From positions 1 to 14,115 of the forward strand of contig CAKUPH010000054.1 of NCBI GenBank assembly GCA_934675115.1: a DNA stretch of 14,115 nucleotides, written 5' to 3'. Below, piece by piece: positions 7,981-14,115 of the stretch. The first letter of the stretch is position 1. Every line of letters begins with the position of its first letter. The notes below the pieces were generated by a model. That model made no database searches. It was not told the origin of the DNA and worked only from the letters and a program-made list of their open reading frames with translations. The position numbers and the translations under genes are program-made. The DNA is from an uncultured Oscillospiraceae bacterium. Lineage in GTDB: Bacteria > Bacillota > Clostridia > Oscillospirales > Oscillospiraceae.

Positions 7981-7986
7981 CCTCCT
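7981..7986 (-). promoter_or_regulatory. Consensus ribosome binding site that fixes the TTG start of glgC
   Basis: AGGAGG on the minus strand sits seven bases before TTG at 7971-7973. It is among the best Shine-Dalgarno sequences in the operon and compensates for the rare start codon. Confidence 0.75.
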
Positions 7987-8012
7987 CGCTTTTGTATGGT
8001 GTGCGCGGGCCG

Positions 8013-10445
8013 TCAGCGGCGGTCGCAGCGGACGCCCCAGATATCCCGGGCATATTCGGAAATGGTGCGGTCGCTGGAGAAATACCCCGCCTTCGCGATG
8101 TTGTGGAGGGACATCCGGTTCCACGCCGCCGGGTCTCCGTAGTCCCGGCTCAGGGCCTCCCACGTCCGCACGTAGTCGTCGAAGTCCCGGAGCACGAAGT
8201 ACTCGTCCCCGTAGGTGAGCAGCGCGTCCCGCACCCCCCAGAAGTCGCAGCCGGACCGGCGGAAGAAGCCGTTGACCAGCTGGTCGGTGAGCCGCCGCAG
8301 CCGGGGGTCCTCCGCCGCCAGCCGGGCGGGGTCGTACCCGCCCCCGGCGCGGAGGGCTTCCGCCTCCTCCGCCCGCAGGCCGAAAATGCGGATGTTCTCC
8401 TCCCCCACAAGGTCGTGGATCTCCACATTGGCGCCGTCCATGGTGCCCAGCGTCACCGCGCCGTTGAACATGAACTTCATGTTGCCGGTGCCGCTGGCCT
8501 CCTTGCCGGCGGTGGAGATCTGCTCGCTGATCTCGGCGGCGGGGTAAATGAGCTGGGCGGTGGACACCCGGAAGTTTTCCAGAAACACCACCCGGAGCCG
8601 TCCGCCGATGTCCGGGTCGCTGTTCACCACGTCGGCCACCGAGTTGATGAGCTTGATGACCTCCTTGGCGAACACGTAGCTGCCCGCCGCCTTGCCCGCG
8701 AAAATGAAGGTGTGGGGCCGGATATCGGCGTTGGGGTCGTCCTTGAGCCGGTTGTACGCGTCCATGATCTTGAAGGCGTACAGCAGCTGCCGCTTGTAGG
8801 CGTGGATGCGCTTGACCTGCACGTCGAACACCGAGTCCGGGTCCACCGCGATGCCGTTGGCCTGCCGGATGTGCTCCGCCAGCCGGACCTTGTTCTCCCG
8901 CTTGACGGCGGCCAGCGCGTCGAGGAAGGCCCCGTCCTCCTTGAGGGGCAGCAGTTCCTCCAGCCGCTCCGGCGACTCCATCCATCCCGGGCCGATGGCC
9001 CCGGTGATGAGCTTCGTCAGGCCCGGGTTGGACTCCATGAGGAACCGCCGGTGGCTGACGCCGTTGGTCTTGTTGTTGAATTTTTCCGGGTACAGGGCGT
9101 AGAAGTCCTTCAGCGTATCCCGCTTCAGGATCTCCGTGTGCAGCCCCGCCACACCGTTCACCGAGTGGCTGCCGATGATGGACAGGTTGGCCATCTTTGC
9201 CTGACCGTCCCACAGAATGGCGGTGGCGCGCAGCCGCTCCTGCCAGTCCGGGCCGCTTTTGTCAAAGCCCTCCCGGAACCGCCGGTCGATCTCCTCGACG
9301 ATCATATACACCCGGGGCAGGATGGACTGGAGCATGTCGATGGGCCATTTCTCCAGCGCCTCGGGCAGCACCGTGTGGTTGGTGTAGGCCACCGTGCGGC
9401 AGGTGATGTCCCACGCCTCGTCCCACTCCAGCCCCTCGTCGTCCAGCAGCAGCCGCATCAGCTCGGGCACGCACAGGGCTGGATGGGTGTCGTTGATGTG
9501 GATGGCCAGCCGCTCAGGCAGCTTTGACCACTCCCCCGCGCCGTACTGCGCCTTGTACCGCCGGACAAGGTCGCCCACCCCGGCGGCCACCAGCAGATAC
9601 TCCTGCTGGAGCCGGAGCTTTTTCCCCGCCTGGGTGCTGTCGTCGGGGTAGAGGATGCAGGTGATGGCCTCGATCTCGTTGCGGTGGCGGACGGCGGCGG
9701 CGTAGTCCCCCCGGTTGAAGGCCCCGAGGTCGAACTTCTCCTCCAGCGGCTGGGCGTACCACAGCCGGAGGGGGTTCACCGTCCGCCCGCCGTAGCCCAC
9801 CATAGGCACGTCGTAGGGCACGGCCAGCACCTTGTCATACCCCCGGTAATGATATGTGATCCGTCCGTCGTGATATTCCCGGTCCACATAGCCGCCGAAC
9901 TTCACCACCACCGCCTGATCCGGCTTCGCCGTCTCCCACGGGTAGCCCGCGTCCAGCCACGCGTCCGGCTCCTCCGTCTGATAGCCGTCCACGATCTTCT
10001 GCCGGAACAGGCCGAAGCGGTAGCGGATGCCCATGCCGCCCCCGGGCACGCCGAGGAAGGCCATGGAATCCATAAAGCAGGCGGCCAGACGGCCCAGACC
10101 GCCGTTGCCGAGACCCGGGTCCCGCTCCAGCTCGCAGATGGAGTCCAGATTTTCGCCCATATCCCGCAGCCCGTCCCGGACGATGTCCCGGATGCCCAGA
10201 TCCAGCAGATAATTGTTCAGCAGCCTGCCAATGAGAAACTCCATGGAGAAGTAGTAGACCTCCTTCTCCTGCCCGGCGCGCACCCGCTCGATGGTCTCGG
10301 TGCGCACCTTGGACGCCTGACTCTTGATGAGGCTCACCAGCACCTGATATTTCTCCAGATCACTGCACAGCTCCAGCGGCTTGCCCGCGATGTCGATACA
10401 GCCGTTGCGGAACGCGATCTTGAAGTCCTCTTTTCCTACAAACAT
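8013..10445 (-). CDS. glgP: Glycogen/maltodextrin phosphorylase (GT35)
   Basis: GlgP cleaves terminal alpha-1,4 bonds of glycogen with phosphate, releasing glucose-1-phosphate, and stops near branch points. With the start at 10443-10445 it has 810 residues, a full-length phosphorylase. Seen motifs: GNGGLGRLAACFMDSMA (113-129), HINDTHP (316-322), KRIHAYKRQLL (545-555), and the pyridoxal-phosphate site EASGTGNMKF (649-658) with K657 as cofactor lysine. I chose this ATG because GGGAGATGACC just upstream fits the 16S anti-Shine-Dalgarno tail. The in-frame ATG six codons earlier (10461-10463) has no ribosome site and abuts a GC hairpin. It is second in the operon, after glgB and before the ADP-glucose synthesis genes. 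The debranching fusion at the operon end would process its limit dextrin. Confidence 0.96.
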   Translation of the reverse strand: MFVGKEDFKIAFRNGCIDIAGKPLELCSDLEKYQVLVSLIKSQASKVRTETIERVRAGQEKEVYYFSMEFLIGRLLNNYLLDLGIRDIVRDGLRDMGENLDSICELERDPGLGNGGLGRLAACFMDSMAFLGVPGGGMGIRYRFGLFRQKIVDGYQTEEPDAWLDAGYPWETAKPDQAVVVKFGGYVDREYHDGRITYHYRGYDKVLAVPYDVPMVGYGGRTVNPLRLWYAQPLEEKFDLGAFNRGDYAAAVRHRNEIEAITCILYPDDSTQAGKKLRLQQEYLLVAAGVGDLVRRYKAQYGAGEWSKLPERLAIHINDTHPALCVPELMRLLLDDEGLEWDEAWDITCRTVAYTNHTVLPEALEKWPIDMLQSILPRVYMIVEEIDRRFREGFDKSGPDWQERLRATAILWDGQAKMANLSIIGSHSVNGVAGLHTEILKRDTLKDFYALYPEKFNNKTNGVSHRRFLMESNPGLTKLITGAIGPGWMESPERLEELLPLKEDGAFLDALAAVKRENKVRLAEHIRQANGIAVDPDSVFDVQVKRIHAYKRQLLYAFKIMDAYNRLKDDPNADIRPHTFIFAGKAAGSYVFAKEVIKLINSVADVVNSDPDIGGRLRVVFLENFRVSTAQLIYPAAEISEQISTAGKEASGTGNMKFMFNGAVTLGTMDGANVEIHDLVGEENIRIFGLRAEEAEALRAGGGYDPARLAAEDPRLRRLTDQLVNGFFRRSGCDFWGVRDALLTYGDEYFVLRDFDDYVRTWEALSRDYGDPAAWNRMSLHNIAKAGYFSSDRTISEYARDIWGVRCDRR

Positions 10446-10463
10446 AAAATGGTCATCTCCCAT

Positions 10464-10483
10464 GGGCGGCGCCGCGCCGGCCC
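10464..10483 (-). other. GC hairpin in the glgB-glgP gap
   Basis: On the minus strand a GGG plus CGGCG arm pairs with CGCCG plus CCC around a 3-base loop, with one bulged C. It gives eight GC pairs directly upstream of the glgP ribosome site. There is no T-tract, so termination is unlikely. Its position next to 10461-10463 argues against that codon as start. A role in mRNA stability or differential expression is inference. Confidence 0.5.
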
Positions 10484-10522
10484 ATTCCGGCGGAGGGTAC
10501 GCGCGCGTGTTCTCTGTCTATT

Positions 10523-12466
10523 CTATTTCTCTGCCCGCGGCTCCGGTTCCAACGCTCCGCCGTCCCACCGGAGGATCACGCCGCCCAGCGGCGGCACCGT
10601 GAGGGTCAGCGACTGCGCCCGGCCGTTGGCCGGAATTTCCTCCGTCCGCAAGACGCCGGGGTTGTAGTGCAGGCCGCTGCCGCCGAAGCGTTCCTCGTCG
10701 CTGTTGAAGATCTCCCGCCAGCGCCCCGGCTCCGGCGCGCCCAGCCGGAAGCCGAAGTGGCTGTCCGTCCGGAAATTGATGACCACGAGGGTCACATCGT
10801 CCGAATCCCCCCGGCGGGCGCAGCTCAGAATGCTGTCCGCCCGGTCGTCCGGGTCGATCCATTCAAAGCCGTCCCAGCCGTGCTCCCGCCGCCAGAGGCT
10901 TGGCTCCGCGCGGTACAGCCGGTTGAGCTGCCGGATGAACTCCTGATGCTGCCGGTGGTGGTCGTAGTCCAGCAGGAACCACTCCAGCCCCTCGTAAAAC
11001 CGCCACTCGATGAACTGGCCGAACTCATTGCCCATGAAGTTCAGCTTTCCGCCCGGGTGGGTCATCTGGTACAGGGCCAGCAGCCGAAGCCCGGCGAACT
11101 GCCGCCAGTAATCCCCCGGCTGCCGCCCGATGAGGGAGCACTTGCCGTGTACCACCTCGTCGTGGCTCAGGGGCAGGATGAAATTCTCCGAAAAGGCGTA
11201 CATCATGGAGAAGGTGAGCTTTTCGTGAGCCCCGGGCCGCCACGGGAAGTCCGTCTGCAAATACCGCAGGGTGTCGTTCATCCACCCCATGTCCCACTTG
11301 TAGTGGAAGCCCAGCCCCCCCTGCTCCGGCGGCTTTGTGACCATGGGCCACGCCGTGGATTCCTCCGCCGCGGTGAACACGCCGGGGAACTGCTCCCCCA
11401 CCGTCCGGTTGAACTGCCGCAGGAACTCCACGGCCTCGAGGTTTTCCTCCCCGCCGTTCCGGTTGCGCCGCTGCCGGGCGGGGTCGTCCACGCCGTAGTT
11501 GAGGTACAGCATGCTGGTCACGCCATCCACCCGGATGCCGTCGGCGTGGAACCGCTCCAGCCAGAACACCGCGCTGGACAGCAGGAAGGACCGCACCTCC
11601 CCCCGTCCGAAGTCGAAGGTGTACGTCCCCCACTGGACGTGATCCTGATCCTCGTACAGCTTTTCGCCGTTGAACCGGCCCAGCCCGTGGCTGTCCCGGC
11701 AGAAATGCCCGGGCACCCAGTCCAGAATGACCCCCAGCCCCGCCCGGTGGCACCGGTCAATGAGGTACATCAGGTCCTTCGGCCCGCCGTACCGGCTGGT
11801 GGCGGCGAAATACCCCGTCACCTGATAGCCCCACGAGCCGTCCAGCGGGTGCTCCATCACCGGCATGAGCTCGATGTGGGTGTAGCCCATATCCTTCGCG
11901 TAGGGAACCAGCGTGTCCGCCAGCTCCCGGTATGTATAGAACGCCCCCGGCGGCACGTCCTGCTCCCCCGCCCGGGGGACGTCGTGCTGCCGCCACGAGC
12001 CGAGGTGGACCTCGTAAATATTCAGCGGCTCCCGGAAATGGTCCCGGCCCTTCCGCGCCGCCATCCACTCTCCGTCCCGCCAGCGGTAGCCCGTGAGCTT
12101 CACCGCCCGGGACGCCGTCCCCGGCCGCAGCTCCGCGGCAAAGGCGCAGGGGTCGGCCTTGTACAGCAGCTCCCCCGCCGCCGTCTCGATAAGGTATTTA
12201 TACAGCGCCCCCTCGGCCACGCCGGGCACAAAGCCCGCCCAGACGCCGCCGCTGACATGGCGCAGCCAGCACTCCCCCGGCTGCCAGCTGGTGAACTCGC
12301 CCACCACCCGGACGCTCCGCACCCCCGGCGCCCACACGGCGAAGCGCACGCCGTCCGCGCCGTTCTCCCGGGTAAAATGGGCCCCCAGCCAGCGGTAGCC
12401 GCGGCAGCATTCGCCCCGGGCGAACCGGGCCAGCTCTTCTTTTGTCATCCAGCCATTTTCCCTCAT
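10523..12466 (-). CDS. glgB: 1,4-alpha-glucan branching enzyme (GH13, CBM48)
   Basis: GlgB cuts an alpha-1,4 chain and rejoins it as an alpha-1,6 branch. The protein has 647 residues, shorter than the E. coli enzyme (about 728), consistent with lack of the extra N-terminal N1 domain. Residues about 25-125 form the CBM48 domain (FAVWAPGVRSVRVVGEFTSWQ). The barrel carries NIYEVHLGSW (149-158), DWVPGHF (249-255), GIRVDGVTSM with nucleophile D314, AEEST with acid/base E368, and LSHDEVVHGK with D436, followed by MGNEFGQ (478-484). A C-terminal beta domain ends the protein. The ATG at 12464-12466 has GGAGG five bases upstream; an ATG six codons later has a weaker site. It is the first gene of the operon and is preceded by a structured leader. 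Confidence 0.97.
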   Translation of the reverse strand: MRENGWMTKEELARFARGECCRGYRWLGAHFTRENGADGVRFAVWAPGVRSVRVVGEFTSWQPGECWLRHVSGGVWAGFVPGVAEGALYKYLIETAAGELLYKADPCAFAAELRPGTASRAVKLTGYRWRDGEWMAARKGRDHFREPLNIYEVHLGSWRQHDVPRAGEQDVPPGAFYTYRELADTLVPYAKDMGYTHIELMPVMEHPLDGSWGYQVTGYFAATSRYGGPKDLMYLIDRCHRAGLGVILDWVPGHFCRDSHGLGRFNGEKLYEDQDHVQWGTYTFDFGRGEVRSFLLSSAVFWLERFHADGIRVDGVTSMLYLNYGVDDPARQRRNRNGGEENLEAVEFLRQFNRTVGEQFPGVFTAAEESTAWPMVTKPPEQGGLGFHYKWDMGWMNDTLRYLQTDFPWRPGAHEKLTFSMMYAFSENFILPLSHDEVVHGKCSLIGRQPGDYWRQFAGLRLLALYQMTHPGGKLNFMGNEFGQFIEWRFYEGLEWFLLDYDHHRQHQEFIRQLNRLYRAEPSLWRREHGWDGFEWIDPDDRADSILSCARRGDSDDVTLVVINFRTDSHFGFRLGAPEPGRWREIFNSDEERFGGSGLHYNPGVLRTEEIPANGRAQSLTLTVPPLGGVILRWDGGALEPEPRAEK

Positions 12467-12578
12467 GCGCTGCCTCCGGCGGCCTGCCGCCCGTCTTTTG
12501 TGTCCCGGCGGGCGCTCCAGCCCGCTCCCGTTGGCCGCCTTCGCCCCCGCATCCTTAGGGATGCAGGGCCTGCGGCTT
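12467..12578 (-). promoter_or_regulatory. Structured 5' leader of the glg operon mRNA
   Basis: If transcription starts near 12578, the leader is about 110 bases long and can form three perfect hairpins. They are a 6-bp stem with a 4-base loop (12549-12564), a 6-bp GC stem with a 6-base loop (12508-12525), and a 5-bp GC stem with a 4-base loop (12478-12491) ending one base before the GGAGG ribosome site (12473-12477). An 11-base palindrome (12563-12573) overlaps the first hairpin. I do not recognise a known riboswitch class. Confidence 0.45.
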
Positions 12579-12584
12579 TGTCTC

Positions 12585-12613
12585 AGTATACTACAACCGC
12601 CCGTCGAATGATA
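12585..12613 (-). promoter_or_regulatory. Candidate promoter of the glg operon
   Basis: TATACT on the minus strand (12585-12590) is a good -10 element in an AT-rich pocket, and transcription would start near 12578. No good -35 is seen 16-18 bp upstream; the nearest hexamer is ATCATT. The promoter may therefore need an activator or be weak. It lies between the terminator of the upstream SLH gene and glgB, the only place where the operon promoter is expected. Confidence 0.4.
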
Positions 12614-12650
12614 GGGGCTTTGCTGATTTTTTACCTGACGCTTTCGACGG
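12601..12650. repeat. Inverted repeat CCGTCGAA-N34-TTCGACGG, candidate operator
   Basis: Perfect 8-bp arms occupy 12601-12608 and 12643-12650. Equivalent arm positions are 42 bp apart, close to four helical turns. The proximal arm lies in the -35 region of the candidate glg promoter, about ten bases before its -10 element. Two sites of one regulator on the same face of the helix would explain the spacing. On the plus strand the distal arm is followed by five T, so a long-loop terminator is a less likely alternative. Confidence 0.4.
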
Positions 12651-12737
12651 TTTTTCCCGGCGGACGCGCCCGGTTTTTTCCATGGGCCTGTCGTTTTCCG
12701 CGGAAATCACGACCGCCGCATTTTGCCGGTGTTTTTC

Positions 12738-12776
12738 GCAAAAATAGCCCCCGGAGCGCGTGAGCGCTCCGGGGCT
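12738..12776 (-). terminator. Intrinsic terminator of the SLH-protein gene
   Basis: A perfect 11-bp GC-rich stem (12749-12759 with 12764-12774) with a GTGA/TCAC 4-base loop can be extended by two pairs past one bulged base. On the minus strand it is followed by GCTATTTTTG, giving a T-tract at 12740-12744. It begins about 40 bp after the stop of the SLH gene and separates that gene from the glg operon. Confidence 0.88.
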
Positions 12777-12815
12777 TTGATGATTATTTATCGCTTTGTC
12801 CGTCTGCCGGAACCA

Positions 12816-14115
12816 TCAGCCCTTGTTGGCCTGATAGCGGCCCAGCATCATGGCGGCGGTGATCCGGGTCACGGAGCCGGCGGGGTTGAGCTTGCCGCCC
12901 GCGCCCTGCACGAGGCCCTCGTTCACGGCCCACTTCATGGCATCGGATGCCCAGGCCGCCACGGAGGCGGCGTCGCTGAAGTCCTTCAGATCCGCGCCGT
13001 CGGCCACCTTGCCGTCCGCCCAGCGGAACAGCATGACGGCCATGGTCTGGCGGTCAACGGTGCCCTTGGGGTTCAGCTCGCCCTTGTCGTTGCCGGTGAT
13101 GATCTTCTGCTCCACGGCCCACTTCATGGCGTCGGACGCCCAGGCGGAGACCTTGGAGGCGTCGGGGGCCTTCAGCTCGCCGGTGACGGCGGGGGAGCCG
13201 GAGGCGCGGTACAGCACCACGGCCAGCTGCTCACGGGTGAGGGCGGCGTTGGGGCTGAACTTGCCGTCGGAGCCTTCCATCAGGCCCTGCGCCAGCACGT
13301 ACTTGAGGGTCTCGCCGTCGGCGCCCTTGGCGTACCATGCGTCGGCGTCCAGATCGGAGTACTTGCCGATGTAATCGGTGTCCACCTTATAGGTCACGTT
13401 GCCCACGACCTTGGTGTCGGTGATGACCGCGCCGTCCAGCTTGAGGGTGCCCTTGACGGTGATGGTCACGGCCTTGTCGGAGGTGATGGCCTTGCTGGCG
13501 GCGGTGAGGTTATTGACGGTACCGTTTCCGGTGACCTTCCACGCGGCGTCGCCGGTGAGGGTAACGTCCACGGTGTTGTAGCCGTTGAAATACTCCTTGT
13601 TGGCCACCTGACCGATGTTGTAGTACTCGCCGATCTTGAAGCTGGTCAGCTGGTACTTCAGCCAGTCCTCGGATGCCTTCTCGCCGGCCTTGGCGGCCTT
13701 GACGGCGTCGGAGCCTTCCTTGGTCACGTGGATGGCGTCGGTGGCGGAGATCATGCCGGTCAGGCTGGCGCCCTTGCCCAGATTGATGGCCAGATCAGCG
13801 GCAGCCATGGGGGCGGGGGTGGGGTCGAACATGCCGGGGGCGCTCTCGTAGCCTGTGGCGTTGAAGATGTCACCGGTCAGCTTCACGCCGGTGAAGTTGA
13901 AGGTACTGGTGGTGTCGGCGGCGGCGCCGTTACCGGCCTTGTGCCAGCCGGCGGCCTCATTGTGGGTGCTGTTGAAGCCCTCGGAGAAGGAGATCATGCC
14001 GGTGGTGGCGTCGTCATTGTCCATGGCCTGAATGAGGATGCCGTTGCCGGGGTTGAGCTCCGCACCGGAGGTCACGTTGGTCTCGGCGTTGGCGCCGCTG
14101 GCGCCGGTCTTGAGC
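12816..14115 (-). CDS. S-layer homology (SLH) domain surface protein, 5' end cut by window edge
   Basis: The frame is open from the window edge to a stop at 12816-12818, giving 432 visible residues; the GTG at 14073-14075 is internal, not the start. The first 245 or so residues are rich in Gly, Ala, Thr, Asn and Asp, with short alternating beta-type segments (LTGDIFN, KGASLTGMIS, AVTITVKGTLKLDGAVI) and no cysteine, suggesting a secreted beta-rich or beta-helical body. The C-terminal 180 residues contain three SLH domains: KYSDLDADAWYA to LYRAS, then KVSAWASDAMKWAV to LFRWA, then FSDAASVAAWASDAMKWAV to MLGRY. SLH domains hold proteins to secondary cell-wall polymers of Gram-positive bacteria. 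The signal peptide would lie outside the window. The substrate or ligand of the body is unknown. A strong terminator follows, so it is transcribed separately from the glg operon. Confidence 0.92.
   Translation of the reverse strand, partial: LKTGASGANAETNVTSGAELNPGNGILIQAMDNDDATTGMISFSEGFNSTHNEAAGWHKAGNGAAADTTSTFNFTGVKLTGDIFNATGYESAPGMFDPTPAPMAAADLAINLGKGASLTGMISATDAIHVTKEGSDAVKAAKAGEKASEDWLKYQLTSFKIGEYYNIGQVANKEYFNGYNTVDVTLTGDAAWKVTGNGTVNNLTAASKAITSDKAVTITVKGTLKLDGAVITDTKVVGNVTYKVDTDYIGKYSDLDADAWYAKGADGETLKYVLAQGLMEGSDGKFSPNAALTREQLAVVLYRASGSPAVTGELKAPDASKVSAWASDAMKWAVEQKIITGNDKGELNPKGTVDRQTMAVMLFRWADGKVADGADLKDFSDAASVAAWASDAMKWAVNEGLVQGAGGKLNPAGSVTRITAAMMLGRYQANKG
12924..13145 (-). repeat. 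Direct DNA repeat inside the SLH gene
   Basis: A 33-base segment at 12924-12956 recurs at 13113-13145 with 31 of 33 bases identical and a 189-bp (63-codon) step. Both copies encode AWASDAMKWAV at the equivalent place of SLH domains two and three, so the DNA repeat reflects domain duplication with recent homogenisation or strong constraint. Confidence 0.8.

Noticed and set aside
7422..9527. A 701-codon open frame on the plus strand across glgC and glgP
   Set aside because: It is antisense to two genes with intact catalytic motifs. Its translation is rich in His, Pro, Val and Arg with no domain, and long antisense frames are expected at this GC content.
10461..10463. ATG as the start of glgP
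   Set aside because: No Shine-Dalgarno sequence precedes it and a GC hairpin abuts it; the ATG at 10443-10445 has a well-matched site. It cannot be excluded entirely.
12601..12655. Inverted repeat followed by five T as a plus-strand terminator
   Set aside because: No plus-strand gene leads into it, and a 34-base loop is too long for an efficient intrinsic terminator.
10667..12763. A 698-codon open frame on the plus strand across glgB and its promoter region
   Set aside because: It is antisense to glgB, low-complexity in composition, runs through the SLH terminator hairpin and has no recognisable domain or ribosome site.
12608..12763. Small plus-strand ORF (51 residues, hydrophobic start MIGALLIFYL) in the glgB-SLH gap
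   Set aside because: There is no Shine-Dalgarno sequence before its ATG, its 3' part is made of the SLH terminator stem, and the same DNA is better explained as the glg control region.
14073..14075. GTG as the start of the SLH protein
   Set aside because: The frame stays open upstream to the window edge with the same composition, there is no ribosome site, and no signal peptide follows, so the gene is cut by the window rather than starting here.

Overview
The window is a GC-rich stretch (roughly 60-65 % GC by eye) in which every supported gene lies on the minus strand. Most of it is a complete bacterial glycogen operon. Three things point to a GC-rich member of the Clostridia, most plausibly Oscillospiraceae/Ruminococcaceae: a paired glgC/glgD, a glycogen phosphorylase inside the operon, and an adjacent protein with three S-layer homology domains. 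This placement is inference from gene content and composition; no rRNA or other marker is present.

Layout in the direction of transcription (right to left). At the right edge is the 3' part of a gene for a surface protein with C-terminal SLH repeats (12816-14115, 5' end cut by the window), closed by a strong intrinsic terminator (12738-12776). A 349-bp gap follows, holding that terminator, an inverted repeat with arms 42 bp apart, a candidate promoter (-10 at 12585-12590) and a GC-rich leader with several potential hairpins. The operon then reads glgB (branching enzyme), glgP (phosphorylase), glgC and glgD (catalytic and regulatory ADP-glucose pyrophosphorylase subunits), glgA (synthase), and a 1070-residue fusion of a GH13 amylase/debranching-type enzyme with a GH77 4-alpha-glucanotransferase. 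Gaps between these genes are 77, 39, 15, 27 and 60 bp. The two longest, glgB/glgP and glgA/fusion, each contain a strong GC hairpin without a T-tract. After a 145-bp AT-richer gap comes a LysR-type regulator gene (1-817), cut at its 3' end by the window edge. It has its own candidate promoter, overlaid by two tandem dyads.

How the genes work together: GlgC/GlgD make ADP-glucose, GlgA elongates alpha-1,4 chains and GlgB adds alpha-1,6 branches. GlgP removes glucose-1-phosphate from chain ends. The GH13-GH77 protein is well placed to open branches of the limit dextrin and to disproportionate the short maltooligosaccharides back into phosphorylase substrates. Synthesis and breakdown are therefore encoded on one probable transcript, so flux direction must be set largely after transcription or by differential expression within the operon. 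No tRNA, rRNA, CRISPR or mobile element was seen. I see no wholly new system; the more unusual items are the fused enzyme, the structured operon control region and the tandem dyads before lysR.
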